DNA of 64,000 nt from assembly GCA_017547145.1 (NCBI GenBank), contig JAFYQJ010000014.1, positions 62,001 to 126,000 of the forward strand, in the 5' to 3' direction. Each line of letters begins with the position of its first letter. Position 1 is the stretch's first letter. The notes under the pieces were generated by a model that was not told where the DNA came from, searched no databases, and was given only the letters and a program-made list of their open reading frames with translations. This stretch comes from Paludibacteraceae bacterium (GTDB lineage: Bacteria; Bacteroidota; Bacteroidia; Bacteroidales; Paludibacteraceae). Below are positions 18,847 through 26,825 of the stretch, piece after piece. The position numbers and the translations under genes are program-made.

Positions 18847-19887
18847 TTAACAATTAGCTGCAAATGTTTTAAGTGAAGCTATCAGTTTTTCGTTTTCGTG
18901 TGCTAAACCAATGGTTATCCGTAGGCAATTGTCGCAAAGTGTAATGTTGTTTCGGTTTCGTACAATGATGCCATTTTGAGCTAAATAGTTGTATGTGGCA
19001 TTAGCATTTTTAACTTTTACAAGTAAAAAATTGGAGTCGCTTTTATATACTTTTTCTACAATAGATATATGTTTCAACTCGTTACTTAGTATTTCGCGTT
19101 GCTGTAGTATATAAGAAATGTTTTCTTTTGTTTTTTCTATTTTAGATAACTGAATTAATGCTTGTTGTTGAGTTAAAATGTTGATATTGTAAGGGTATTT
19201 TACTTTGTTTAAAACGTTTATTATTTCGTTTGATGCAAAAGCCATGCCTAAACGTATTGCTGCACAACCCCAAGCTTTTGATAGTGTTTGTAAAACAATT
19301 AAGTTTTTGAAATTTGGTAATTTTGTAATCCACGAATCTTGTTGTGCAAAATCAATGTAAGCTTCGTCGATAATGACAATGCCATTAAACGAATTAAGAA
19401 TTTTGGTTATTTCATTTTCGTCTAATAAATTTCCTGTTGGATTGTTGGGTGAGCAAATCCAAATGATTTTTGTGTTATTATCAACTTTTTCTAAAATTTT
19501 TTCAGAACGAAGGTGGTATTCATTGGAAAGGGTTACATTTCGATATTCTATATTATTAATGTCAGCACAAACTTTATACATCCCGTAGGTGGGGTCTATG
19601 GCAGTTACATTGTCAATCCCTGGCTCGCAAAAAACCCTGTACGCAAGGTCGATAGGTTCGTCGCTCCCATTCCCAAGGAATATGTTTTCTGAAGGTATGT
19701 TTTTAATTTTTGCTATTACTTCTTTTAATTCCTTTTGCAATGGGTCGGGGTAGCGATTTATGCTCGTATCAAAAGGACTCTCGTTTGCGTCGATAAAAAT
19801 GGAAGCTTCGCCCTTAAACTCATCTCTTGCACATGAGTAAGGTTTTAGGTTGAGTATGTTTTTGCGTATAAGAGTTGATAAATCCAT
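18847..19887 (-). CDS. hisC: Histidinol-phosphate aminotransferase
   Basis: 346 residues, a fold-type I PLP enzyme. Family motifs include IFIDANESPFD near the start, FLGNGSDEPIDL, WICSPNNPTGN, IDEAYIDFA and the PLP lysine in LSKAWGCAAIRLG. It transfers an amino group from glutamate to imidazole acetol phosphate in histidine synthesis. It starts 2 bp after hisD and is the last gene of the local hisGDC operon. Confidence 0.96.
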   Translation of the reverse strand: MDLSTLIRKNILNLKPYSCARDEFKGEASIFIDANESPFDTSINRYPDPLQKELKEVIAKIKNIPSENIFLGNGSDEPIDLAYRVFCEPGIDNVTAIDPTYGMYKVCADINNIEYRNVTLSNEYHLRSEKILEKVDNNTKIIWICSPNNPTGNLLDENEITKILNSFNGIVIIDEAYIDFAQQDSWITKLPNFKNLIVLQTLSKAWGCAAIRLGMAFASNEIINVLNKVKYPYNINILTQQQALIQLSKIEKTKENISYILQQREILSNELKHISIVEKVYKSDSNFLLVKVKNANATYNYLAQNGIIVRNRNNITLCDNCLRITIGLAHENEKLIASLKTFAANC

Positions 19888-19889
19888 GG

Positions 19890-21182
19890 TTATAAGTCGT
19901 TTTCGTCGTAATCGAGGCGTAAGGTAACAGCATTTTTGTGTGCAGTAAGTCCTTCGTTTTCTGCCATTATTTCGATAGCATTCCCAATGTTTTTTAGTCC
20001 ATCGCGAGTGATTTTTTGGAAAGTGATTTTTCGAGTAAAACTATCAATATTTACTCCGCTATACATTTTTGCATAACCGTTTGTGGGTAGTGTGTGGTTT
20101 GTTCCCGATGCATAATCGCCTGCACTTTCGGGCGAGTAGTCGCCAAGAAAAACCGAACCTGCATTTGTGATACATTCGGCAATCGATTCGTCGTTTCTTA
20201 CGGCTAAAATTAGATGTTCAGGAGCGTATTCGTTCGAAAAGTGAACGGCTTCTTCTAGGTCTTTTACAAGAATTATTTTGCTGTGTGCTAACGATTTTTT
20301 TGCAATTTCGTTTCGTGATAAAGCCTCGAGTTGTTGCTCTATTTCTGTGATAACGTCGTTGGCGAGTTGTTCGCTGTCGGTAATCAAAATAGATTGACTG
20401 TCAGTTCCGTGTTCTGCTTGAGAAAGCATATCGGCTGCTACAAAAATAGGGTTTGCTCCTGCGTCTGCAATAATAGCTACCTCTGAAGGACCGGCAGGCA
20501 TGTCGATGGCAACATCGTTTAGGCTGACAAGTTGTTTGGAAGTTGTTACATATTGGTTGCCCGGACCAAATATTTTGTAAACTTTGGGAATGCTCTCTGT
20601 CCCATAAGCCATGGCTGCTATGGCTTGAGCTCCTCCAATTTTAAATATTTTTCGTATGCCGATAGCTTTTGCTGCGTAAAGTATGGCCGGATGTATTTCG
20701 CCATTTTTGTTGGCTGGAGTACAAATAATAATCTCGTTGCATTCGGCTATTTTTGCAGGAATACCTAGCATTAAAACGGTAGAAAATAGTGGTGCTGAAC
20801 CTCCCGGTATGTATAACCCGACTTTTTCTATTGGTGTTTGTTTTTGCCAACAAAATACGCCTGAGGAAGTTTGTATTCTTTTCTCTTCGAGCAATTGTTC
20901 GGTATGGAAAGTGCTTATGTTGCGTCTTGCTTGCTCGATGGCTTGCTTGAGTAATGGAGAAATTTTGTTTTCGGATTCGTTTATTTCTGCCTCCGAAACT
21001 CGAAAATTTTCGGGAGCGTAGCCATCAAATTTTTGGCAAAACGATCGTAGTGCTGCATCGCCTTCTTTTTTTACGCTAGAGAGAATTGTCTCTACGCTTT
21101 CAATCAGCGATTTCGTTTCTTTGGTTGGGCGTTTGCACAATTTGCTCCAATCTGCTTTTTGTGGGTGTTTTATAAATTCCAT
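19890..21182 (-). CDS. hisD: Histidinol dehydrogenase
   Basis: 430 residues from the ATG ending at 21182 (MEFIKHPQKADWSKL). The frame stays open 28 codons further up, into hisG, but that extension is not family-like, and hisG ends only 5 bp before this start. Motifs seen include GLYIPGGSAPLFSTVLM, FKIGGAQAIAAMAYGTE, GPGNQYV, and the zinc-site residues in AEHGTDSQS and ASGTNHTLPT. The enzyme oxidises histidinol to histidine in two NAD-dependent steps. Confidence 0.96.
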   Translation of the reverse strand: MEFIKHPQKADWSKLCKRPTKETKSLIESVETILSSVKKEGDAALRSFCQKFDGYAPENFRVSEAEINESENKISPLLKQAIEQARRNISTFHTEQLLEEKRIQTSSGVFCWQKQTPIEKVGLYIPGGSAPLFSTVLMLGIPAKIAECNEIIICTPANKNGEIHPAILYAAKAIGIRKIFKIGGAQAIAAMAYGTESIPKVYKIFGPGNQYVTTSKQLVSLNDVAIDMPAGPSEVAIIADAGANPIFVAADMLSQAEHGTDSQSILITDSEQLANDVITEIEQQLEALSRNEIAKKSLAHSKIILVKDLEEAVHFSNEYAPEHLILAVRNDESIAECITNAGSVFLGDYSPESAGDYASGTNHTLPTNGYAKMYSGVNIDSFTRKITFQKITRDGLKNIGNAIEIMAENEGLTAHKNAVTLRLDYDENDL

Positions 21183-21187
21183 AAAAG

Positions 21188-22039
21188 TTAAGGTATCATT
21201 TTTTCTATTGGGAGTATCAAAATGCCTTCTGCTCCAAGGGTTTTTAGTTTCCCGATGATGTCCCAAAAACGTTTTTCGTCTAACACTGTATGCAACGAAC
21301 TCCAGCCCTCTCTAACCAAAGGCATAATGGTAGGAGCTTTGATGCCGGGGAGTATTTCTGTAATGGCATCAATTCTGTCGTTGGGTACATTCATTAGGAT
21401 GTATTTTTTGTTTTGTGCAGTTTGTACGGCATTGATTCTAAACAAAAGCTCGTCTAAAATTACTTGCTTTTGTGTCGTTAGATTTTTGTTAGCAATGATT
21501 AAGGCTTCCGACTCCATTATTGTTTCAACTTCTTTGAGGTGATGTGCAATCAAAGTGCTACCCGAACTAACGATGTCGAAAATGGCGTCGGCAAGTCCTA
21601 TTTCAGGAGCAATTTCTACCGAGCCTGTAATGGTGTGGATTTCAGCTTTTACGCCATGTTTTTTTAGGTATTTACTTAATATGTTAGGATACGAAGTCGC
21701 TATTTTTTTCCCGTGAAACCACGATAGTCCTTTGTAGTTTGTCTCTTTGGGTATGGCAAGCGAAAGGCGACATTTGCTGAAACCTAATCGTTTTACAATG
21801 GTTGCATCTTGCTGTTTTTCAACGAATTCGTTTTCGCCAATTATGCCAATGTCTGCAATGTTGTTGGCTATGGACTGTGGAATATCGTCGTCGCGAAGAA
21901 ATAGAACTTCGGCAGGGAAGTTGTTCGATTGGCAAAGCAATGTGCGTTTCCCTATCGAGATTTTAACTCCAACTTCTTTTAAAAGATTTAATGAATCTTC
22001 GTTTAGTCTCCCTTTGGATTGAATAGCTATTCTTAACAT
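21188..22039 (-). CDS. hisG: ATP phosphoribosyltransferase, long form
   Basis: 283 residues, the long HisG form that works without HisZ. The catalytic part has LRIAIQSKGRLNEDSLNLL, and the P-loop-like DIVSSGSTLIAHHL binding PRPP. The C-terminal ACT-like domain (about 205-283, KYILMNVPNDRIDAITEILPGIKAPTIMPL) is where histidine inhibits the enzyme. It catalyses the first step of histidine synthesis. It heads hisG-hisD-hisC and has a -7 box 21 bp upstream of its ATG. Confidence 0.96.
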   Translation of the reverse strand: MLRIAIQSKGRLNEDSLNLLKEVGVKISIGKRTLLCQSNNFPAEVLFLRDDDIPQSIANNIADIGIIGENEFVEKQQDATIVKRLGFSKCRLSLAIPKETNYKGLSWFHGKKIATSYPNILSKYLKKHGVKAEIHTITGSVEIAPEIGLADAIFDIVSSGSTLIAHHLKEVETIMESEALIIANKNLTTQKQVILDELLFRINAVQTAQNKKYILMNVPNDRIDAITEILPGIKAPTIMPLVREGWSSLHTVLDEKRFWDIIGKLKTLGAEGILILPIEKMIP

Positions 22040-22059
22040 ATTTTTCTCTGTTTTTTGTG

Positions 22060-22067
22060 CAAAAATA
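22060..22067 (-). promoter_or_regulatory. -7 box of the hisGDC promoter
   Basis: Reads TATTTTTG on the minus strand, giving a leader of only about 15 nt before hisG. This leaves no room for a histidine attenuator between promoter and gene. Confidence 0.6.
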
Positions 22068-22174
22068 AAGAAGTGTTGCTGTTTTGATGAAAAATAAATG
22101 TTAAAAAGTAAAATTTTAACATTTCACTTTTCTGTAAATCATAATTCTTTAAGAAAATAAAGACCGAAAGCCTG

Positions 22175-22204
22175 TTTGTTTTAAGTAAAAAACACTTACT
22201 TTTG
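22175..22204 (+). promoter_or_regulatory. Bacteroidota-type promoter of the 22.2-kb RNA leader
   Basis: TTTG (22175-22178), 18 bp, TACTTTTG (22197-22204): a full consensus match. The predicted start, about 7 nt after the last G, falls at 22211, exactly where the first helix arm of the leader RNA begins. Confidence 0.8.
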
Positions 22205-22210
22205 CCAATA

Positions 22211-22501
22211 GAGCCTACGCTGGAGGGAAAGTGTCTCTTGTTTTTTTAGGGTAGGTTTCAGGACATATTGATAGCGTTTATTGACGCTTTGTTTTGAGCA
22301 AATCGGAACTTCGCAACTTTCGTAAAAGCAGTTCAAAATTCAAAGTTGGCAATAGATGCCTATGGGGTATGATTGTACCTCGGCTTGTTCGTTGAGTCGA
22401 GTCTTCATATCAGCGTAGGTTTCTTGTTGTTTTATTTGAACTGTTGGGCAATGCGAAGGCCTCGATTTGCGGATAAGCAACTTGAGGTCTACGCTTTTTT
22501 T
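22211..22501 (+). ncRNA. Bistable structured leader RNA or ncRNA with terminator
   Basis: Three arms share complementary sequence. The 5' arm GAGCCTACGCTG (22211-22222) can pair over 12 bp with the middle arm starting CAGCGTAGGTTT (22411-22422). The same middle arm (22412-22429) can pair instead with the 3' arm (22478-22495, ending GTCTACGCT) over 18 positions with only two U-U mismatches, and this second helix is followed by seven T residues, so it is a terminator. The enclosed 190-nt domain holds further hairpins, for example CTCGGCTT/GAGTCGAG (22378-22400 region) and CAACTTT/AAAGTTG. This is the layout of a terminator/antiterminator switch before the lipoprotein gene at 22563. A free-standing RNA such as a 6S-type RNA cannot be excluded; no known riboswitch core was recognised. 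Confidence 0.65.
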
Positions 22502-22562
22502 ATGTCCGTAGGTGAACAGACGAATTTGTGTTTTTAATTAATAATTTAAAATTTTTATGACA

Positions 22563-22805
22563 ATGAAAAAAAGATTGTTTTTAGGAGCGATGTTGGTTGC
22601 TGGAGCAACCCTCGCAAGTTGCAGCAAGGAGAAACCTGCTTGCCAAAAAGTGATGTACAAAATAGGTGAGACGGAAATTATCACTTATCAGTGGATGACC
22701 CGCACGGAAGCCGAAGCGGTTTTTAGTAAGTACAACGATGTACGAATTTTCGAAGAAAAAGCCGCCGATGTAGAGTGTTTATTAAAGAATGAAGATAACA
22801 AATAA
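22563..22805 (+). CDS. Small lipoprotein, first gene after the leader RNA
   Basis: 80 residues from the ATG at 22563; an ATG at 22557 adds two residues. The signal peptide ends in a lipobox, ATLASC, with the lipidated cysteine near residue 21. The mature part (KEKPACQKVMYKIGETEII...) has two more cysteines and no recognised domain. It starts 61 bp after the T run of the leader RNA and 15 bp before the DUF4988 gene, so the two form a unit behind the same leader. Function unknown. Confidence 0.75.
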   Translation: MKKRLFLGAMLVAGATLASCSKEKPACQKVMYKIGETEIITYQWMTRTEAEAVFSKYNDVRIFEEKAADVECLLKNEDNK

Positions 22806-22820
22806 AAAACTGTAGAAAAG

Positions 22821-24365
22821 ATGAAAACAACAATTAAACTTCTTACGCTTGCCTTTGTGCTTTTTGCTACTGCGTGCAACAACGACGATGAAATGGATAT
22901 GCTCAACTCGCTTTGGCGGAACGTAACCCAAAATGAAGCTCGCATCGACGCCCTTGAAAAATGGTGTGCTCAAGCCAATACGAACATTTCATCGCTACAA
23001 ACCATTGTGAATGTGTTTGAAAGTAATGACGCAATCACCTCTATCGCTCCTGTGATGGAAGGCGGAGTGGAAATAGGCTACACCATTACGTTTAGCAATC
23101 ACGACCCGATAACCATTTATCATGGGAAAGATGGTAAAGACGGACAAAATGGTGCCAACGGACAGAATGGAGCTTCTCCTATAGTGGGCGTGGCACAATC
23201 GGGTGGCGTATATTATTGGACGATCAATGGCGAATGGCTGCTTGATGCCGACGGCAACAAACTTCCCGTAAGCGGAAAAGACGGAGCTAATGGCGAAAAC
23301 GGACAAAACGGCTCTAATGGCCAAAATGGAGTAACGCCACAATTAAAAATAGAAAACGACTACTGGTGGATTTCTTACGACAATGGCAGCACTTGGACGC
23401 AGCTTGGCAAAGCTAAAGGTGAAGACGGTGAAAACGGACAAAATGGTGCAAAGGGAGACAGGGGAGACAAAGGCGATGCAGGCGACTCTATGTTCCAAAG
23501 CGTAACGCAAGACGCCGACAATGTTTACTTTACGCTTTCCGACGGTACGGTGATTACCATAGCTAAAGGCAGTGGCGGAGCCGACCAACCTAACTCTGAT
23601 TTTATATTTACTATTACCTATATGCCCAATGGTGGCGAAGGTGAAATTATAAAAGATACGGTTTGCTATGGAAATTCTTATACATTAAGAGTAAATACTT
23701 CTTTTACAAAAGAAGGTTATTATTTTGTTATTTGGAATACAAAATCTGATGGAACAGGACTTGATTATCCTGGAAAGAGAGTAATTAATGTCATTACCCG
23801 AAATATTACATTTTATGCCAAATGGGTGCAGGAGGGTGTGCCTTATGCGGTAGATTTAGGTCTTTCTGTAAAATGGGCAAGTTTTAATGTAGGAGCATCT
23901 TCACCAGAAGAATACGGCTCTTATTTTGCTTGGGGCGAAACTTCTCCAAAAAGTAATTATAATAGTTCTACCTATACTTACTTAAGTAATCCTACCACTT
24001 TACCTCTAAATAAAGATGCCGCTGCTGTAAATATGGGAGGCTCTTGGCGAATGCCAACCAAAGCCGAACAAGATGAATTACTAAGTAAATGTACTTGGGA
24101 ATGGACTACTAACTATAATGGCACAGGTGTAGCAGGACTAATAGGAACTAGTAAAATCAACGGAAACTCTATCTTCCTTCCTGCTGCTGGCTATCGCGAC
24201 GATAGTGATTTGAGCCGCGCAGGGTCGAACGGCTACTATTGGTCGAGTTCGCTCTATACGAGCAATTCGAGCAACGCCTACAGCCTCTACTTCAGTTCGG
24301 GCGATGTGTATTGGGGCAGCTACTACCGCTACTATGGGCGGTCCGTACGTGGGGTGTGTAAGTAA
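22821..24365 (+). CDS. Surface lipoprotein: DUF4988, collagen-like repeats, InlB-type repeat, lectin-like C-domain
   Basis: 514 residues. The signal peptide ends at LFATAC, and the acidic NNDDE after the cysteine resembles the Bacteroidota export signal for surface lipoproteins. Residues 28-100 fit DUF4988 with a short coiled coil. Gly-X-Y-like runs such as GENGQNGSNGQNG and GDRGDKGDAGD fall between about 108 and 232. Residues 265-340 resemble an InlB/Listeria-Bacteroides repeat (TYMPNGGEG ... FYAKW). The rest is a C-type-lectin-like domain (YAVDLGLSVKWASFNVGA, WRMPTKAEQDELL, GYYWSSSLY, GRSVRGVCK). Base composition jumps upward after about 24190. Probably an adhesin or ligand-binding surface protein. 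Confidence 0.85.
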   Translation: MKTTIKLLTLAFVLFATACNNDDEMDMLNSLWRNVTQNEARIDALEKWCAQANTNISSLQTIVNVFESNDAITSIAPVMEGGVEIGYTITFSNHDPITIYHGKDGKDGQNGANGQNGASPIVGVAQSGGVYYWTINGEWLLDADGNKLPVSGKDGANGENGQNGSNGQNGVTPQLKIENDYWWISYDNGSTWTQLGKAKGEDGENGQNGAKGDRGDKGDAGDSMFQSVTQDADNVYFTLSDGTVITIAKGSGGADQPNSDFIFTITYMPNGGEGEIIKDTVCYGNSYTLRVNTSFTKEGYYFVIWNTKSDGTGLDYPGKRVINVITRNITFYAKWVQEGVPYAVDLGLSVKWASFNVGASSPEEYGSYFAWGETSPKSNYNSSTYTYLSNPTTLPLNKDAAAVNMGGSWRMPTKAEQDELLSKCTWEWTTNYNGTGVAGLIGTSKINGNSIFLPAAGYRDDSDLSRAGSNGYYWSSSLYTSNSSNAYSLYFSSGDVYWGSYYRYYGRSVRGVCK

Positions 24366-24819
24366 GAAACTTTAGAAATAATATATGATGCAAATGATTA
24401 AAGCACAGTGATTGTTTGTGTTAGTGAGAAGTCTGTGCGAATATTAACCAGATTGTCTCTATGTGCTTAGATTGATAGATGTAATCATAAAAGATGTAAT
24501 AATGGATTATTATACGCATTTATATTGTGTGTATGTATCCGCTCACCTTAGAAGAAATAGATAGGGTGTGTGGATTCCAGTATGTCAATATTGGAGAAGG
24601 ATACCCAATAAAAAATAAAGGGATTAATGATTTAAAATCCCAATTTTATCTTTCTTTGGTTGGGATGCATACTATCTAAAGAAGGATGTGTTAATCGAGG
24701 GGCCATTACTCGTGGAATTAGAAGATGTGGTATAGCAATCATGAAAGCACCTATACCATTTCTTTATTTTGGTGAGTAAATAAAATTCTTCTATCTTTGA
24801 TGTTATTAAATTAATAGGT
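24366..24819 (+). other. Spacer with a doubtful 48-codon frame and a hairpin
   Basis: This 454-bp stretch has no convincing gene. A frame from the ATG at 24533 to 24679 (MYPLTLEEIDRV...) has no recognised match and may be a remnant. A perfect 8-bp inverted repeat, TGGTATAG (24728-24735) and CTATACCA (24751-24758), is followed by TTTCTTTATTTT and may be a weak terminator for the upstream unit. A promoter for the next small gene lies at 24768-24799. Confidence 0.5.
24768..24799 (+). promoter_or_regulatory. Promoter of the small gene at 24820
   Basis: TTTG (24768-24771), 20 bp, TATCTTTG (24792-24799): a consensus Bacteroidota promoter giving a leader of about 14 nt. Confidence 0.78.
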
Positions 24820-25038
24820 ATGGAAAACATGAATAAATCATTTGAACAGCAAATTGATGAAGTGGTAGAGGGTCTTAAGGTTGTGTTTGTTATGTGTGCA
24901 AAAAGCAAAGAAGAGGCTGAAAAAAATAAACGTCAGTTAGATATTGCAGGGCATGAAGTAAAAGCGTTGTCGGCAATAATCAATGAAGGAGATGGTTGTA
25001 AGGCAATTATAGAGATGATATTATCTAGAATGACATAA
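24820..25038 (+). CDS. Small helical protein of unknown function
   Basis: 72 residues, highly charged and apparently all helical (KSKEEAEKNKRQLDIAGHEVKALSAIINEG), with no signal peptide, membrane span or recognised motif. It is a free-standing unit: a consensus promoter lies 20 bp upstream of the ATG and a strong hairpin terminator 20 bp after the stop. That arrangement supports a real gene despite its size. Translation may start at M1 or M4. Confidence 0.65.
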   Translation: MENMNKSFEQQIDEVVEGLKVVFVMCAKSKEEAEKNKRQLDIAGHEVKALSAIINEGDGCKAIIEMILSRMT

Positions 25039-25058
25039 AATAATTTTTAAGTTTTATG

Positions 25059-25090
25059 AAAAGCACAAACCATTCGGTTTGTGCTTTTTT
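25059..25090. terminator. Hairpin terminator between convergent genes
   Basis: A 13-bp perfect stem, AAAAGCACAAACC / GGTTTGTGCTTTT, with an ATTC loop. The A and T ends let it work in both directions, for the small gene and for the ATPase gene ending at 25092. Confidence 0.88.
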
Positions 25091-25091
25091 G

Positions 25092-26450
25092 TTATTCTAA
25101 AAATAGGTCTGTGGTGTTGGGAGAGTTTTGGAGAAACATCACGTAGTAGATAGGGATATATGTAATGCCGTTTTTTGTGTAAACTTTTTGTTCGTTCGAT
25201 AGTACATAGGCTTTGGTAATATTGTATTCTTTGTTTGTTAGAAATTTGTCCAACGCACTATGAATGCTATAGTCTTTTCCTGATTTTACCTCGATAGGAA
25301 TGTTTGAAAGATGCTCCACGTCGTCAATCAAAAAATCTACTTCACCGTTTTTTTTGTTGTCGTAGTAGTATAAATCGTAGCCATGAGCTTTCAGCTCTTG
25401 AGCCACTACGGTTTCGTAAACAGAACCGAGGTTTATACTTTTAGTGTCGGACATCACGGCTTTGATATTGTTTTGATAAAAAATATTCGACAATATTCCT
25501 ACGTCATTCATATAGAGTTTTAGTAGATTTTTGCCACTGTTTTTTATCAACGGATATGTAGGTGTGCTTATGGCTTTAGTCTCCAATGCTATGCCTGCCG
25601 AAATGAGATAATCGAATTCGTCCAGATAATCTTTTGATCTTTTCCATTCCTTATTTTCAATATCTTTGACAATGACTCGCTTCTTTTTGTTTTCGAGATT
25701 GGAGGGTATCATATCAAATATGCGGCGTATTTTTAGCTTTTTGTTATGCTCTTGTTCGTATTTAGAGGCGTCTATTCCGTACAAATCGTGTATCTCTTTT
25801 TGGATAGACCTGAATTTGACAACATTGCGAGTTTCTACAAATGTTTCAACAGCCTTTGGCAGACCTCCTACAAGTAGGTATTTTTTGAAGAGGTCCATTA
25901 TTTTGTTGTGCATCGTATCTGGCAGAGCTTGATTGTTATAGAAACTTTCTCTCATGGCTTCAATAGCTACTTCTCCAACTCCATTGGCATATAAGAACTC
26001 TTCGAAATCCATTGGGTACATGTGTTCGATATCCAAGCTTCCGATAGGAACAGATTGTGTATTCTTTAGCGTAACGCCAAGCAAAGACCCACTGGCAATA
26101 TATGTGTATTTATTTTCTTTTATCAAAAATTTGACAAGAGTGAGAAGATGGTCGTATGCTTGTATTTCGTCAATAAAAATGAGTGTATTTTTCTTGTCTT
26201 TCATTTTTTCGCCAGCTACAATGCTTAAGGCTGTGTAAAAATCGTTGGTCGTTTTGGTTTCGGCAAAGATTCTATCGCTTAGTTTGTCTTCTTCCATGTT
26301 GATTTCGATGTAGTTAGCGAACATTTTTTTGCCAATCCAACGAATGATATACGATTTTCCTATTTGTCGTGCTCCGTCAATTAGTAACATTCTTTTGGAG
26401 TCTGATGAAAGGTAGTCTTCTATCCGTTTTGTGATTTTTCGGTACAACAT
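25092..26450 (-). CDS. AAA-type ATPase with DUF4143 domain
   Basis: 452 residues. The N-terminal ATPase domain has Walker A GARQIGKSY at about 26-34 and Walker B LIFIDEIQ at about 90-97. The C-terminal DUF4143 part ends in a nuclease-like stretch, GEVDFLIDDVEHLSNIPIEVKSGK, which has the spacing of a PD-(D/E)xK core. Such proteins are abundant in Bacteroidota and their function is unresolved. It has its own -7 box and a tandem-repeat array at its promoter, and shares no operon with neighbours. Confidence 0.88.
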   Translation of the reverse strand: MLYRKITKRIEDYLSSDSKRMLLIDGARQIGKSYIIRWIGKKMFANYIEINMEEDKLSDRIFAETKTTNDFYTALSIVAGEKMKDKKNTLIFIDEIQAYDHLLTLVKFLIKENKYTYIASGSLLGVTLKNTQSVPIGSLDIEHMYPMDFEEFLYANGVGEVAIEAMRESFYNNQALPDTMHNKIMDLFKKYLLVGGLPKAVETFVETRNVVKFRSIQKEIHDLYGIDASKYEQEHNKKLKIRRIFDMIPSNLENKKKRVIVKDIENKEWKRSKDYLDEFDYLISAGIALETKAISTPTYPLIKNSGKNLLKLYMNDVGILSNIFYQNNIKAVMSDTKSINLGSVYETVVAQELKAHGYDLYYYDNKKNGEVDFLIDDVEHLSNIPIEVKSGKDYSIHSALDKFLTNKEYNITKAYVLSNEQKVYTKNGITYIPIYYVMFLQNSPNTTDLFLE

Positions 26451-26472
26451 ATTCTCGCTTTTTTACTTGGTG

Positions 26473-26480
26473 CAAATATA
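26473..26480 (-). promoter_or_regulatory. -7 box of the ATPase promoter
   Basis: Reads TATATTTG on the minus strand, about 22 bp before the ATPase ATG. The position of the -33 element falls inside the start of the 33-bp repeat array. Confidence 0.6.
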
Positions 26481-26493
26481 AGTTTTTTTTTAT

Positions 26494-26575
26494 AAAAACT
26501 GCGTTTTCCTATAAATTTTGTCCTTAAAAAACTGCGTTTTCCTATAAATTTTACCCTTAAAAAACTGCGTTTTCT
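26494..26575. repeat. 33-bp tandem repeats at the ATPase promoter
   Basis: Two full and one partial copy of a unit containing ACTGCGTTTTCCTATAAATT; the CTGCG core recurs at 26499, 26532 and 26565, an exact 33-bp period (about three helical turns). The array begins at the -33 region of the minus-strand promoter, which suggests repeated binding sites for a regulator. Confidence 0.85.
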
Positions 26576-26761
26576 GATTTTTGCTGTTTTAAGATAAAAG
26601 AATTCTATTTCTTTTATAAAAAATCCCCCACTTTGCTTTCAGTTTTTGAGATTTGTTTAATAATCATTTGAAAATAAAAAGAATAGCGTATTTCCTTTAA
26701 TTGTTGAAAACTTGTTTATTTTGGTTAAAACTTGCGTTTTGGCTGTTGATAACTTTTTATG

Positions 26762-26776
26762 TGGGGAAAGGTGGGG
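26762..26776 (+). promoter_or_regulatory. MraZ-type direct repeats upstream of mraZ
   Basis: TGGGG at 26762-26766 and again at 26772-26776, with a 5-bp spacer. This equals the TGGGN-N5-TGGGN spacing known for autorepression by MraZ in other bacteria. A -7-like TATTTTTA lies just downstream at 26793-26800. They sit about 50 bp before the mraZ ATG. Confidence 0.65.
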
Positions 26777-26825
26777 AGAGTGAAATAATCCGTATTTTTA
26801 CAGAAAATTTTATTCGAATAAAAAT

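Noticed and set aside
22411..22423. Resemblance to the 3' end of a TPP riboswitch (CAGCGTAGG)
   Set aside because: The conserved CTGAGA core and the rest of the TPP fold are missing; the string is explained by the two alternative helices.
22211..22501. RNase P RNA, tmRNA or SRP RNA
   Set aside because: The conserved cores of these RNAs (RNase P P4 elements, tmRNA tag frame and acceptor end, SRP domain IV) are not present.
24533..24679. 48-codon frame in the spacer after the DUF4988 gene
   Set aside because: No signals around it and no recognisable product; kept only as a remark in the spacer entry.
26494..26575. CRISPR array
   Set aside because: The copies are contiguous 33-bp tandem units with no unique spacers, and no cas genes are nearby.
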